A DNA stretch of 64,000 nucleotides from Nitrobacteraceae bacterium AZCC 2146 (GCA_036924855.1 JBAGRP010000001.1:6994001-7058000); one strand, 5' to 3'; shown: positions 7,768 to 17,162, counted from the stretch's first letter. Made by a program: numbers and translations. Notes: generated by a model not told the origin, from the letters alone.

Positions 7768-8579
7768 TGCAGGCTGAATCACAGCCGGCCGCCGTCGGCG
7801 CCGAGTCCGCCTATCTGCAGATTCAGTCGCTGAGCAAGGTCTATCCGTCCGACGACGGTCCGGTGCGGGCGCTCGACCGCGTCTCGATCGCCCAGCGCAA
7901 GGGCGAGTTCATCTCGCTGGTGGGGCCGAGCGGCTGCGGCAAGAGCACCCTGATGATGATCGCCGCGGGCCTGACCTCGGCATCGGACGGCCAGGTGCTG
8001 GTCGATAACCAGCGCGTCACCAGGGCGCGCACCGACATCGGCATCGTGTTCCAGAACCACGTGCTGCTCGACTGGCGCACCGCGCTGGAAAACGTGATGC
8101 TGCAGGCCGAAGCGCGCGGCATGGACCTCGCCGCCGCGGAGATCCGCGCGCGCGAGCTGCTGGCCGCGGTCGGCCTCGCCGGCTTCGAGAACAAGTATCC
8201 GAAATCACTGTCCGGCGGCATGCGGCAGCGGGTGTCGATCTGCCGGGCGCTGCTGCACGATCCCGCGCACCTGCTGATGGACGAACCCTTCGGCGCGCTG
8301 GATGCGCTGACGCGCGACCAGCTGGTGCTCGACCTGCAGGAGATCTGCAGCCGGCGCAGCGTCTCGATCCTGTTCGTGACCCACAGCATCGCCGAGGCCG
8401 TGTTCCTGTCGGACCGGGTGATCGTGATGACGCCGCGGCCGGGCAAGATCGACAAAGTCATCGACATCGACCTGCCGCGCCCGCGCACGCTGGCGATGCG
8501 CGAGTCGCCGAAATTCGCCGCCTACAGCCGTGAAATTCTCGAAATCTTTCTCGCCCGCGGCGTGCTGCGGGAGCATTGA
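7767..8579 (+). CDS. ABC transporter ATP-binding protein 1 (SsuB/TauB-like)
   Basis: 270 residues from the ATG at 7767, which overlaps the preceding TGA; a GTG at 7764 is also possible. Walker A is GPSGCGKST at about 53-61, the Q-loop is in IVFQNHVL, the signature is LSGGMRQRVS, Walker B is LLMDEPFGALDALTR and the switch His is in FVTHSIAEAV. The order and the TPRPG segment near the C-terminus fit the SsuB/TauB/NrtD subfamily. It energises import with the binding protein upstream and the permease downstream. Confidence 0.88.
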   Translation: MQAESQPAAVGAESAYLQIQSLSKVYPSDDGPVRALDRVSIAQRKGEFISLVGPSGCGKSTLMMIAAGLTSASDGQVLVDNQRVTRARTDIGIVFQNHVLLDWRTALENVMLQAEARGMDLAAAEIRARELLAAVGLAGFENKYPKSLSGGMRQRVSICRALLHDPAHLLMDEPFGALDALTRDQLVLDLQEICSRRSVSILFVTHSIAEAVFLSDRVIVMTPRPGKIDKVIDIDLPRPRTLAMRESPKFAAYSREILEIFLARGVLREH

Positions 8580-9457
8580 TGCAGGAGCCCGTCATGCCAG
8601 CTGCGGTGGCACTCGAACAGACATCCATCGAGCAGGTCGAGCGCCGCGTCCAGAGCGAGAGCAAGCGCAAGCGCTCCCGCGACCGGCGCACCGAGATTGT
8701 CTCGCCGATCCTGGTGACGGGATTCCTGCTGCTGGCGTGGGAGGTCGCGGCGGATTTCTTCAAGATTCCGACCTACCTGTTTCCGGCGCCGAGCCAGATC
8801 ATCAGGGCCAGCATCGACAACGCGTCGCTGCTGCTGCGCGAATCCTGGGTGACATCGGTAGAGATCGTGCTCGGCTATCTGCTCAGCATCATGATCGGGA
8901 TTCCGCTGGCGTTGGGAATCTTTCACTGGCCGGTGTTCGCCAAGTCGGTCTATCCGCTGCTGGTGTCGACCCAGGCGATGCCGAAGGTCGCCATCGCGCC
9001 TCTGTTCGTGGTGTGGTTCGGCTTCGGGCTTCTGCCAAAGATCCTGATCGCGTTCCTGATCGCTTTCTTCCCGATCGTGATCAACACGGTGATGGGCCTC
9101 AGCGCCATCGAGCACGAAAAGATCTTTCTGGCGCGCTCGATGGGCCTTTCCAGTTTTGCAACGTTCCGGCTGATCCGTTTTCCCAACGCGCTGCCGTCGA
9201 TCTTCGCCGGCCTCAAGATCTCCATCACGCTGGCCGTGGTCGGCGCGGTGGTCGGCGAATTCGTCGGCGGCGATTCCGGGCTGGGCTATCAGCTGATGGT
9301 GGCCAACGGCAATATGAACACGCCGCTGCTGTTCGCCGGCGTGCTGGCGCTGACGCTGCTCGGCCTCATCCTGTTCGGTGTGATCGAGATGCTCGAGCAT
9401 TTCGCCATGCCCTATCGCGAGCGCGCCAGCGGCGCCACCGGGGCTGGCACCATGTAA
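8579..9457 (+). CDS. ABC transporter permease 1 (SsuC/TauC-like)
   Basis: 292 residues from the ATG at 8579, overlapping the stop of the ATPase gene. A charged N-terminal tail of about 40 residues (rich in E, R, K) precedes about six membrane segments. The QAMPKVAIAPLFVVWFGFG and VVGEFVGGDSGLGYQ segments are the EAA-loop region of BPD_transp_1 permeases that contacts the ATPase. It completes the first NMT1-type importer. Confidence 0.87.
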   Translation: MQEPVMPAAVALEQTSIEQVERRVQSESKRKRSRDRRTEIVSPILVTGFLLLAWEVAADFFKIPTYLFPAPSQIIRASIDNASLLLRESWVTSVEIVLGYLLSIMIGIPLALGIFHWPVFAKSVYPLLVSTQAMPKVAIAPLFVVWFGFGLLPKILIAFLIAFFPIVINTVMGLSAIEHEKIFLARSMGLSSFATFRLIRFPNALPSIFAGLKISITLAVVGAVVGEFVGGDSGLGYQLMVANGNMNTPLLFAGVLALTLLGLILFGVIEMLEHFAMPYRERASGATGAGTM

Positions 9458-9543
9458 GCCGAAGGGCAGGGCCTGCCTGCTGACGACTAATCCTTGTGGC
9501 GGGATTCCTCCCGTCGTCCGATCCTCCATTTTGAAATGATCCG

Positions 9544-10971
9544 ATGTTCACCGCCTCAAGCTTCATTCCCGGCGCGACTGTCGCCGCCACATCCCACACC
9601 GAATTCAGGCGTCCGCAGGACGGCAGCGTCATCGGCCGCATCGGCGAGGCTGGCCCGGACGGCGTCGACGCAGCGGTGACGTCCGCCGGCGAAACATTCC
9701 GCGCGCATCGCAAGACCCCGCTCGCCACACGCGTCGCCTGGCTGAAGGCCGCGGCGAAGGCGATCCGCGACAACGCCGCGGAACTGGCCGACCTCGTCTC
9801 GGAAGATGTCGGCAAGCCGATCCGCATGGCGCGGTTCGAGGCCAACCGCGGCGCGGAGTTCATCGAGGCCTGCGCCGCGGCTGCGCCGCAGCTGAGGGGC
9901 GAGGTGCTGTCGCTCGATGCGGCCGCGGCCGGCGCCGGGCTGATCGGCATGACCCGCCGCGTGCCGTACGGCGTCGTCGCCGGCATCACGCCGTTCAACG
10001 CGCCGATCAACCTCCTGGTGCAGAAGGTGGCGCCGGCCATCGCCGTCGGCAATGCGATCGTGGTGAAGCCGGCTTTTGCCGGCACGCGCGTCGCCTTGCG
10101 GCTCGCCGAACTGTTCGTCGCGGCGGGCTGGCCGGAGGGACTGTTCAACGTGGTGACCGGCGACAAGGACAGCGCTATCGCGCTGGCGTCGCATCCGGGG
10201 GTCGCCGCGATCTCCTTCACCGGCGGCACCGCGGCCGGCAACGACCTGGTGCGCGCCGCCGGCGCGAGAAAATTCCTTGCCGAGCTTGGCTCGAACGCCG
10301 CCAACATCGTGCTCGCCGATGCCGACCTCGCTCTGGCGGCGTCGCGCATCGCCTCTGCCGGCTTCGAGGCCAGCGGCCAGCAGTGCATCTCCGCACAGCG
10401 CGTGCTGGTGGACCGCGCGGTGCTCGGCGAATTCCTGCTGCTGTTCGTGGCGGCGGCGCGCGCCCTGAAGGTCGGTGCCGCTTCGGACGCCACCACCGAC
10501 GTCGGGCCGATGGTGCATGCCGGCGCCGCCGAGCGTGTGATGGGGATGGTTGCCGATGCGGTCGAACGCGGCGCCACGCTGGCGCTGGCGCCGGAACGCA
10601 ATGGCGCGACCATTTCGCCGGGCATTCTGACCGGCGTGACGCGGGAGTCGCGGCTGTGGAACGAGGAGGTGTTCGGACCGATCGTGGTGGTGACGGCGTT
10701 CGACGGCACCGATCAGGCGATCGAACTCGCCAATGATTCCGACTTCGGCCTGCAGGGCGCGGTGTTCACCAGGAGTCTCGCCCACGCGATGCGCTTCGCC
10801 GACGACATGGAGGTGGGCTCGCTGTGGATCAACGAGGCCAGCCGCTTCCGGCTCGACATGTATCCGTTCGGCGGCGTCAAGCAGAGCGGCATCGGACGTG
10901 AAGGCGTCGAGTATGCCATGGAAGAGATGTCGCAGATCAAGTTCATCGGCATCCGGCCCGGCGCGAGCTGA
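9544..10971 (+). CDS. NAD(P)-dependent aldehyde dehydrogenase
   Basis: 475 residues, standard ALDH length. Catalytic residues are visible: N152 in TPFNAPIN, E247 in AELGSNAANIV and C281 in ASGQQCIS; the cofactor-binding FTGGTAAG lies near 225-232. The C-terminal part ends with the typical YPFGGVKQSGIGREG. It oxidises an aldehyde to the acid. The closest family pattern is the succinate-semialdehyde/lactaldehyde group, but the substrate is not determinable. It sits 86 bases after an importer operon and 122 bases before a TetR gene, consistent with one transcription unit for uptake and oxidation. Confidence 0.87.
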   Translation: MFTASSFIPGATVAATSHTEFRRPQDGSVIGRIGEAGPDGVDAAVTSAGETFRAHRKTPLATRVAWLKAAAKAIRDNAAELADLVSEDVGKPIRMARFEANRGAEFIEACAAAAPQLRGEVLSLDAAAAGAGLIGMTRRVPYGVVAGITPFNAPINLLVQKVAPAIAVGNAIVVKPAFAGTRVALRLAELFVAAGWPEGLFNVVTGDKDSAIALASHPGVAAISFTGGTAAGNDLVRAAGARKFLAELGSNAANIVLADADLALAASRIASAGFEASGQQCISAQRVLVDRAVLGEFLLLFVAAARALKVGAASDATTDVGPMVHAGAAERVMGMVADAVERGATLALAPERNGATISPGILTGVTRESRLWNEEVFGPIVVVTAFDGTDQAIELANDSDFGLQGAVFTRSLAHAMRFADDMEVGSLWINEASRFRLDMYPFGGVKQSGIGREGVEYAMEEMSQIKFIGIRPGAS

Positions 10972-11093
10972 TCGTCCGTGGAACGAACGCGGCATAGAGC
11001 GGTGGGTTGCGGAGCAGGGCGCAGCGCGGGCACTGGATCGACCGCGGCACGCAACGTAGGGTAGTCGCGTTCATTCTGTTGAAAGCCGAGATC

Positions 11094-11870
11094 ATGCGTG
11101 ACGGACTGCCCGCCCGGGGAAAATCGACCAGCAAGAAGGCCGCGCCGGCCAGGGGCGCCAAGCCTGCCGCAAGACCGCGCGCCGCGACGTTGCGCAGCAA
11201 GGCGGCGGCGACCACCAGCGCGGCGACCGGCGGCAGCCAGACGCGGCAGCGCATTCTCGATGTTGCGACGAAGGAATTTGCTGCCAAGGGATATGATGGC
11301 GCGCGCGTCGACGACATCATGCGGCTGAGCAAGGTCAGCAAGAACCTGATCTACCACTATTTCGGCAGCAAGGAAAAACTGTTCATCGCGGTGCTCGAGC
11401 AGGCGTATCAGGGCATGCACGCCTACCAGATGACCTGGCCGCTGGACGTCGCGTCACCGGCGGACGGCATCCGCAAGCTGGTGCGCTCCACATTCAAGTA
11501 CTGGCGCGACAATCCAGAATTCATCGGGCTTCTGAACTCGGAGAACTTTCACAGGGGAAAACACCTGCGCAAGTCGAAGCTGACCAAGGCCGGCTACGGC
11601 GGGCTCATTGGCAAAATTTCAAATTTGCTGAAGGAGGGAGAGAAGTCTGGAGATTTCCGAACCGGTGTCGATCCGGTCGAGCTCTACATCTCGATCTCGG
11701 CGCTCGCCTATCACTATCTGTCGAACCGCTACACGCTGTCCTATCTACTGGACCGCAAGCTGTCGACCGAAGACGAGATGAAGGCGCGGATCGTGCACAT
11801 CGAGGATCTGACGCTCGGCTATCTGCAATATGGCGCAACGGGCAAGGGCCGCGCGCGCAAGACGGCGTGA
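11094..11870 (+). CDS. TetR/AcrR-family regulator 1 with a long basic N-terminal tail
   Basis: 258 residues from the ATG at 11094. Residues 1-46 are Lys/Arg/Ala-rich and low in complexity; the TetR HTH follows at about 50-97, with the recognition helix ending SKNLIYHYFGSKEKLF. The rest is a helical ligand-binding domain with GIDPVELYI-like (here GVDPVELYISISALAYHY) family features. It resembles regulator 2 further right, so the two may bind related operators. It converges on the cupin gene over a hairpin. The basic tail could add non-specific DNA contacts, which is inference. Confidence 0.85.
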   Translation: MRDGLPARGKSTSKKAAPARGAKPAARPRAATLRSKAAATTSAATGGSQTRQRILDVATKEFAAKGYDGARVDDIMRLSKVSKNLIYHYFGSKEKLFIAVLEQAYQGMHAYQMTWPLDVASPADGIRKLVRSTFKYWRDNPEFIGLLNSENFHRGKHLRKSKLTKAGYGGLIGKISNLLKEGEKSGDFRTGVDPVELYISISALAYHYLSNRYTLSYLLDRKLSTEDEMKARIVHIEDLTLGYLQYGATGKGRARKTA

Positions 11871-11895
11871 TGCCATCCCGCATCTTGTCGGAGTA

Positions 11896-11925
11896 TTTCC
11901 CGCACGCGGATGTGCGCGCGGGAAA
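11896..11925. terminator. Bidirectional terminator-like hairpin
   Basis: TTTCCCGC (11896-11903) pairs with GCGGGAAA (11918-11925), between the convergent TetR and cupin genes. The A/T ends of the stem give short T-runs in both directions. Confidence 0.55.
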
Positions 11926-11932
11926 CTGAAGG

Positions 11933-12460
11933 TCAGGACTTGAGGTGGTCGCCGCGGCGCTTGAACAGTTCTTCGTCGGCATAGCCCATGGTCTCGGGCT
12001 TGCCGCGGCCGATCATGACCTGGAAGTACACCGGCTCGAGGCTGTCGTTCTGGTAGCCGTGGATGACGCCGGCGGGGCAGGCGATGCATTCCCAGGGGCC
12101 GAGGCGGCGCGTGAGGCGGCGGCCGTCCTCGTCCTCGACGAACACGTCGAGATAGCCCTGCAGCACGAAGAACACTTCCTCGACTTCATGGGTGTGGGCG
12201 GCGTTGCCCTGGCCGGGGGGCACATACATGATGGACAGCGTGAAGTTGCCGGGCGGAATCGCCGAGGAGTCGCCATGCTTGCCGGAGCCGCCGGCGCCGA
12301 TGAAGCGATGCTGCGCGCGCTTGAAGCCTTCGATCTTGGCGTCCTCGAACGCAGCCCAGTCCGCCTTGCGATCGGCGAAACGTGCGATGTAGCGTTCAAA
12401 AATGGTGTCGATCGACACGCCCTCGAGTTCCTTGGGGCGCGCGTGTCTCGCCGTAGCCAT
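11933..12460 (-). CDS. Cupin-domain protein
   Basis: 175 residues. The two cupin motifs are clear: H89, H91 and E95 in AHTHEVEEVFFVLQG, and H134 in PAGVIHGYQND, giving a 3-His/1-Glu metal site. The first about 50 residues form an extra N-terminal part. Single-domain cupins can be dioxygenases, isomerases or binding proteins; the sequence does not identify which. It is not a recognisable 3-hydroxyanthranilate dioxygenase despite similar length. Its promoter carries operator candidate c, and it is divergent from the molybdenum hydroxylase genes, so it probably acts in the same pathway. Confidence 0.8.
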   Translation of the reverse strand: MATARHARPKELEGVSIDTIFERYIARFADRKADWAAFEDAKIEGFKRAQHRFIGAGGSGKHGDSSAIPPGNFTLSIMYVPPGQGNAAHTHEVEEVFFVLQGYLDVFVEDEDGRRLTRRLGPWECIACPAGVIHGYQNDSLEPVYFQVMIGRGKPETMGYADEELFKRRGDHLKS

Positions 12461-12527
12461 GTCAATCTCCTGCGAAAATCAAAGACGTGCCGGATCGTTG
12501 TGCCCGGCGCCAAAAAACCTATTTTGT

Positions 12528-12545
12528 GTTGACCAGATAGTCAAC
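12528..12545. promoter_or_regulatory. TetR-type operator candidate c
   Basis: GTTGAC, spacer CAGATA, GTCAAC: a perfect 6-base inverted repeat 68 bases upstream of the cupin start. On the cupin strand it contains a TTGACT that could be the -35 hexamer. Its arms are identical to those of candidates d and e. Confidence 0.65.
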
Positions 12546-12685
12546 TGAAATGCGGACGCCGGCTTCGGCGTAGCGTATGGCGACATCAGGGCGGCGCGCG
12601 AACCGTGGCTGGTATCAATTCAAGGCGGGATATTGCGTTGCGTTGCCAGCGCGGCACAGCAATGAATACCTCCGCAGAACCGTCA

Positions 12686-12703
12686 GTTGACTAGACGGTC
12701 AAC
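12686..12703. promoter_or_regulatory. TetR-type operator candidate d
   Basis: GTTGAC, spacer TAGACG, GTCAAC, upstream of the molybdenum hydroxylase operon. The full 18 bases are identical to the core of candidate e, 4.7 kb to the right and upstream of the second importer. The embedded TTGACT is a possible -35 element. Confidence 0.7.
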
Positions 12704-12762
12704 ATAAGACATCTTCTAAACAGGCTTCGCGCTACAGCAGTTTTTTACTTTATGGGGGCTAT

Positions 12763-13620
12763 ATGAAGCCGTCCGCTTTCGAATACGCATCTCCCGCGAC
12801 ATTGGAGGAGGCCGTCAGCCTCCTGCATGCGGGCAACGGCAATGCCAAGATCATTTCCGGCGGCCAGAGTCTGATGCCGATGATGGCATTCAGGCTTGCC
12901 GTTCCCGAGTTTCTGGTCGACCTCAAGCACATCCCCGATCTCAACATCATCCGCATTGCGGATGACGGCGTGCATCTCGGCGCAAGGGTCCGGTGGTGCG
13001 ACATTGCTGGCGACGCGCGCCTGCTGACGGCGCATCCGCTGCTCGCGGAAGCCATTACCCACGTGGCGCATTACCAGATCCGCAACCGCGGCACCGTGGG
13101 CGGCTCGCTGGCCCACGCCGATCCGTCGGCGGAGATGCCGGGGGTCGCGCTGACCTGCGACGCGCTGCTCACCATCATCGGCAGCAGCGGCACGCGGATC
13201 GAGAAGGCGTCGGCCTTCTTCACCGGGCCGCTGCAGACGACGCTGGAAGCCGACGAGATCCTCACTGAGCTTCATCTGCCGGCGTGGCCCACCGCGCGGC
13301 GCTGGGCGTTCAAGGAATTCGCGCGCCGCAAGGGCGATTTCGCCATGGCGGGCGTGGCGCTGTTCTACGATCTCGACGGCAATGGCCGCGCCGAGAACGC
13401 GCATATCGGTGCGATCGGCGTGTCCGACTGCCCGATCCGCCTCGGCGCTGCCGAAGCGGCGCTGAACGGAAACGTCGTCGACGACAACACCATTGCAGCC
13501 GTCGCTGCGGCTGCACGCGCGGAGATCGATCCGCCGTCGGATATTCACGCGCCCGCCGCCTATCGTCGCGCACTTGTGGGGACATTGCTGGCCCGCGGGC
13601 TGACGCAGTCCGCCGGCTAA
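12763..13620 (+). CDS. FAD-binding (medium) subunit of a molybdenum hydroxylase, CoxM-like
   Basis: 285 residues. The FAD-binding motif of the PCMH/CoxM family is present as GNAKIISGGQSLMPMMAFRLA near residues 27-47, written here in the form GGQSLMP and followed by LVDLKHI. A second flavin motif, RNRGTVGGSLAHADPSAEMP, occurs at about 107-126. The subunit carries electrons from the 2Fe-2S centres to the final acceptor. The S subunit begins 16 bases downstream and the L subunit overlaps it, the usual operon order M-S-L. Expression is likely controlled through operator d. Confidence 0.88.
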   Translation: MKPSAFEYASPATLEEAVSLLHAGNGNAKIISGGQSLMPMMAFRLAVPEFLVDLKHIPDLNIIRIADDGVHLGARVRWCDIAGDARLLTAHPLLAEAITHVAHYQIRNRGTVGGSLAHADPSAEMPGVALTCDALLTIIGSSGTRIEKASAFFTGPLQTTLEADEILTELHLPAWPTARRWAFKEFARRKGDFAMAGVALFYDLDGNGRAENAHIGAIGVSDCPIRLGAAEAALNGNVVDDNTIAAVAAAARAEIDPPSDIHAPAAYRRALVGTLLARGLTQSAG

Positions 13621-13636
13621 CATCAGGGTCACAGAG

Positions 13637-14113
13637 ATGCAGATCGAATTCGAACTCAACGGCGCAACCGTCGGCACCAGCGTCGAGGCTCGCACCAGCC
13701 TGGCGGATTGCCTGCGCGACAATCTCGGCAAGACCGGCACCCATCTCGGCTGCGAGCACGGCGTCTGCGGCGCGTGCACCGTGCTGGTGAACGGCGAGGC
13801 GGTTCGCGCCTGCCTGATGCTGGCGGTGCAGGCCAATGGCGACAAAGTGGTGACCGTGGAGGGATTGTCCAGCGACAACCTGTCGCCGCTGCAGGCCTCG
13901 TTCCGCAAGCACCATGCGCTGCAATGCGGCTTCTGCACCCCGGGCTTCATCACCACGGCGCATGCACTGCTGACCGCCGAGCCCGACGCCGATGAGGAAC
14001 GTATCCGCGACGTGCTGTCGGGAAACCTGTGCCGCTGCACCGGCTACGTTCCGATCATCGAGGCGGTTCTCGACGCTCGCAAGTTCTATGCGGTTCAGAA
14101 GGAAAAAGCATGA
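13637..14113 (+). CDS. 2Fe-2S (small) subunit of a molybdenum hydroxylase, CoxS-like
   Basis: 158 residues, normal for the family. The plant-ferredoxin-type cluster ligands are C39, C44, C47 and C59 (CEHGVCGAC region), and the all-helical second cluster ligands are C97, C100, C132 and C134 (CGFCTPGF and CRCTGY). It passes electrons from the molybdenum centre to the FAD subunit. Its stop overlaps the start of the large subunit gene by 4 bases. Confidence 0.92.
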   Translation: MQIEFELNGATVGTSVEARTSLADCLRDNLGKTGTHLGCEHGVCGACTVLVNGEAVRACLMLAVQANGDKVVTVEGLSSDNLSPLQASFRKHHALQCGFCTPGFITTAHALLTAEPDADEERIRDVLSGNLCRCTGYVPIIEAVLDARKFYAVQKEKA

Positions 14114-16398
14114 GCGTCCGCAATTCCTATATCGGCCAGCCGATCGAACGCACCGAGGATCTGCGATTTTTGCGCGGCCGGGGAATTTATGTCGCCGACG
14201 TCAACCGGCCGGGCCAGCTCTATGCGGTGATCCTGCGCAGTTCCGTCGCCCATGGCAACATCAGGTCGGTGGACATATCGCGCGCCATGCAGCTGCCCGG
14301 CGTGCGCCATGTGCTGGTCGGCGCCGATCTCGGCAATGCGGTGCCGCGGATTCCGCTGCGTCTGCAGCCGCTGCCGCAGCTCGAGCCGTTTCATCAGCCG
14401 GTGCTGGCCGATGGCAAGGTGCGCTATGTCGGCGAGCCCATCGCGGTGGTGCTGGCTGATACGCCCGGCATCGCCGAGGATGCGCTCGATCTCATCGATC
14501 TCGATATCGAGACGCTGCCGGCCATCACCAGCCGCGAGCAGGCCGAGGCGATGCCCGCCGTGCTGTTCGAGGATCACGGCTCCAACGCCGCCATCACCTG
14601 GAAAGCCTTCAAGGGCGACGCCGACGCCGCTTTCGCATCGGCCGACTACACCCGCCGCGAGACCTTCAAGATCCAGCGCCACGCCGCGATGTTCATGGAG
14701 CCGCGCGGCTTCGTCGCAGAGTGGAATGCCGACGCGGGCAAGCTCACGGTTTGGGGTGCGGCCAAGACGGCCTGGTACAATCGCCGTGTGCTCGCGACCG
14801 CGCTCGGCCTCGACGTCGATGCGGTCGACCTGATCGAGGTCGATGTCGGCGGCGGTTTTGGATCGCGCGGCGAATTCTACCCCGAGGATTACCTGATTCC
14901 GGCTGCGGCCAAGTTCGCCGGACGTCCGGTGAAGTGGACCGAAGATCGCCGCGAACACATGATGACCGCCAACCATGCGCGGGACATCGAATGCGATGTG
15001 GAGATCGCGCTCAGCAAGGACGGCCGCTTCCTGGCGCTGCGCGGCCAGGCCTGGGCGGATATCGGGGCCTATATCCGCACCAACGGTTCGGTCGGCCCGC
15101 GCAACGTCGCGCAGTACATGTCGGGGCCCTATACGTTCGAGCATATCGATCTGAAGACCACGATGCTGACCACCAACAAGACGCCGAGCGGCACCTATCG
15201 CGGCCCCGGACGCTACGAAACCGATTTCATCCGCGAGCGGATGATCGATCTGGCGGCCAAGGACCTCAGGATCGACCGCGTCGAACTGCGCCGGCGCAAT
15301 CTCGTGGCCGACGCCCAGATGCCCTATCCGTTGGCCAGCATCACACCCTATGACAGCTCCACCGAGCTCGACAGCGGCGATTACCACGCCGTGTTCGATC
15401 TCTGCATGAAGGAGTTCGACTGGGCCGAAAAGAGCAAGCTCAGCGGCAGACTGATCGATGGCTACTATCACGGCCTCGCCGTCGGCAGCTTCATCGAAGG
15501 CGGCGCGGCCGGGCCGAGCGAGGACGCGCGGCTGGTGCTCGAGATCGACGGCGCGCTCACGGTCTATCTCGGCTCGTCCTCGGTGGGGCAGGGCCTGGAA
15601 ACCATCATGGCGCAGATCACTGCCGATGCCACCGAGCTTCCCTTCGAGAAGATCACCGTCAGGCATGGTTCGACCAGCGACGTGAAGAACGGCTACGGCG
15701 CCTATCACTCGCGCTCCACCGTGATGGGCGGCTCGGCGATTCTGCTCGCAGCGGAGAAGCTGAAGGACAGCGTTCGCGCAGCCGCGGCGTTGCGTTTCGG
15801 CTGCGCGGTCGGCGATGTCACGATCGACGGCGAGCAGGTCGCGCATGGCGGCAAGACGCTGCCGCTGGCAGGCCTGTCGGACATCCCGCTGGAAGTGGAA
15901 GCGACGTTCTTCAACAAGAAATACACCTGGGCCTATGGCACCCAGGCCGCGCATATCGCGGTCGATCCCGGCACAGGCCACGTCAAGGTGATCGACTATC
16001 TGTCGGTCGAGGATGTCGGACGGATCATCAATCCATCGACACTGCATGGCCAAGCCATCGGCTCGATCGTGCAGGGACTCGGCGGCGCGTTCCTCGAGCA
16101 TCTCGTCTACGACGAGAACGGGCAGCTGCTGACGGGATCGTTCGCCGATTACCTGATGCCGACCGCGTTGGACTTCCCCAACATCCGTTCGATCACGCTG
16201 GAGCTGAAGCCCTGCCCCAACAACCCGCTGGGTGTGAAGGGCGCGGGCGAGGGCGGGTTGATCCCGGTCGGCGGCATCATGGCCAATGCGATCGCGGATG
16301 CGCTGTCGCACCTCAACGTGCAGCCGATGGAATTGCCGCTGTCGCCAGCGCGGATCTGGCAGATGGCTGAAGACGGCGCGATCCAGGCCGTCGCATAG
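14110..16398 (+). CDS. Molybdopterin-binding (large) subunit of an XDH-family hydroxylase, CoxL-like
   Basis: 762 residues from the ATG at 14110; an open frame extends upstream but overlaps the small subunit gene. N-terminal Ald_Xan_dh_C domain and C-terminal molybdenum-cofactor domains are recognisable: GGGFGSRGEF, the loop TYRGPGR at about 362-368, and the catalytic Glu at about 714 in KGAGEGG. The loop lacks the Cys of true CO dehydrogenase (AYRCSFR type), so this is a carbon hydroxylase, not a CO dehydrogenase. Such enzymes hydroxylate N-heteroaromatics, purines or aldehydes with water as oxygen donor. The substrate is unknown. A hairpin follows the stop codon. Confidence 0.9.
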   Translation: MSVRNSYIGQPIERTEDLRFLRGRGIYVADVNRPGQLYAVILRSSVAHGNIRSVDISRAMQLPGVRHVLVGADLGNAVPRIPLRLQPLPQLEPFHQPVLADGKVRYVGEPIAVVLADTPGIAEDALDLIDLDIETLPAITSREQAEAMPAVLFEDHGSNAAITWKAFKGDADAAFASADYTRRETFKIQRHAAMFMEPRGFVAEWNADAGKLTVWGAAKTAWYNRRVLATALGLDVDAVDLIEVDVGGGFGSRGEFYPEDYLIPAAAKFAGRPVKWTEDRREHMMTANHARDIECDVEIALSKDGRFLALRGQAWADIGAYIRTNGSVGPRNVAQYMSGPYTFEHIDLKTTMLTTNKTPSGTYRGPGRYETDFIRERMIDLAAKDLRIDRVELRRRNLVADAQMPYPLASITPYDSSTELDSGDYHAVFDLCMKEFDWAEKSKLSGRLIDGYYHGLAVGSFIEGGAAGPSEDARLVLEIDGALTVYLGSSSVGQGLETIMAQITADATELPFEKITVRHGSTSDVKNGYGAYHSRSTVMGGSAILLAAEKLKDSVRAAAALRFGCAVGDVTIDGEQVAHGGKTLPLAGLSDIPLEVEATFFNKKYTWAYGTQAAHIAVDPGTGHVKVIDYLSVEDVGRIINPSTLHGQAIGSIVQGLGGAFLEHLVYDENGQLLTGSFADYLMPTALDFPNIRSITLELKPCPNNPLGVKGAGEGGLIPVGGIMANAIADALSHLNVQPMELPLSPARIWQMAEDGAIQAVA

Positions 16399-16412
16399 GT
16401 CGCTTCTGCGGC

Positions 16413-16434
16413 GCGGCCGGTCATCGCCGGCCGC
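16413..16434. terminator. Hairpin after the molybdenum hydroxylase operon
   Basis: GCGGCCGG (16413-16420) pairs with CCGGCCGC (16427-16434) around a 6-base loop, 15 bases after the large-subunit stop. There is no T-run, so it may be only a weak terminator or an RNA 3'-end stabiliser. Confidence 0.4.
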
Positions 16435-16460
16435 CCGCGGCGACGGGGCATTGCGAATCC

Positions 16461-17162
16461 GTGCGCGCACCTCCATCGTTGCACGTCGGCATGGGGAATT
16501 TTGGCGTGGCACCTCGTAGTAGTGATCCGGCACGGGTCCGGGAAAAGATACTGAAGCAGGCGACCGAGGAGTTCGCCCGGATCGGCTTCGACGGCGCGCG
16601 GGTGGACCGCATCGCGGAACGCTGCCGTCTCAGCAAGAACATGCTGTATTACTACTTCAAGTCCAAGGAAGGCCTGTTCGTGGCCGCCTTGGAGCGGATG
16701 TATCAGGGCCTGCGCGATCACCAGAAGGATCTGTCGGTCCGCGCCAGCGATCCGGTGCTCGCCATGGAGCAACTGGTTCACCACACGTTCTTCGCGTTCA
16801 AGGACAATCCGAGCGCAATCCGGCTGATGAATGAAGAGAACAAGCACCGCGGCAAATACATCCGCAAGTCGGCGCGGATGCGCGATCTGTACAATCCGCT
16901 GGTCGAGACCATCCGCTTCATTCTCGAACGCGGCGCGCAGGACGGTACCTTTAAGGCGCAGCTCGATCCGACCATCGTCTATCTGACGCTGTCGTCGCTG
17001 TGCTACCATTACCTCTCCAACCAGTACACGCTGGAAATCGCGCTCGACCGCGACCTCGGATCCGACGAGGCGCAGAAACTGTGGCTCGACCACGTCAGCA
17101 ACCTGGTGCTGCTGTACTGCCTGTCGCCGCCGCCCGCGGAAAAAAATCGCAGCGCGTCATGA
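16461..17162 (+). CDS. TetR/AcrR-family regulator 2
   Basis: 233 residues from the GTG at 16461, or 223 from the ATG at 16491; neither has a strong Shine-Dalgarno. The HTH lies at about 30-76, with recognition-helix region LSKNMLYYYFKSKEGLF, close to that of regulator 1 (VSKNLIYHYFGSKEKLF). The ligand domain has the same FAQLDPT/YHYLSNQYTL pattern. It follows the molybdenum hydroxylase operon by 63 bases and may be its regulator; operators d and e with an identical core lie either side of it (upstream of coxM and upstream of the second importer). Confidence 0.85.
   Translation: MRAPPSLHVGMGNFGVAPRSSDPARVREKILKQATEEFARIGFDGARVDRIAERCRLSKNMLYYYFKSKEGLFVAALERMYQGLRDHQKDLSVRASDPVLAMEQLVHHTFFAFKDNPSAIRLMNEENKHRGKYIRKSARMRDLYNPLVETIRFILERGAQDGTFKAQLDPTIVYLTLSSLCYHYLSNQYTLEIALDRDLGSDEAQKLWLDHVSNLVLLYCLSPPPAEKNRSAS

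Noticed and set aside
11933..12460. 3-hydroxyanthranilate 3,4-dioxygenase
   Set aside because: Length is similar and a cupin fold is clear, but the flanking sequence around the metal motifs and the terminal part do not follow that family and there is no rubredoxin-like Cys site.
12763..16398. Carbon monoxide dehydrogenase (coxMSL)
   Set aside because: The large subunit has TYRGPGR instead of the Cys-containing active-site loop of true CO dehydrogenase.
14095..16533. An 812-codon minus-strand frame covering the molybdenum hydroxylase large subunit
   Set aside because: Antisense to a gene with complete CoxL motifs; no recognisable domain in the translation.
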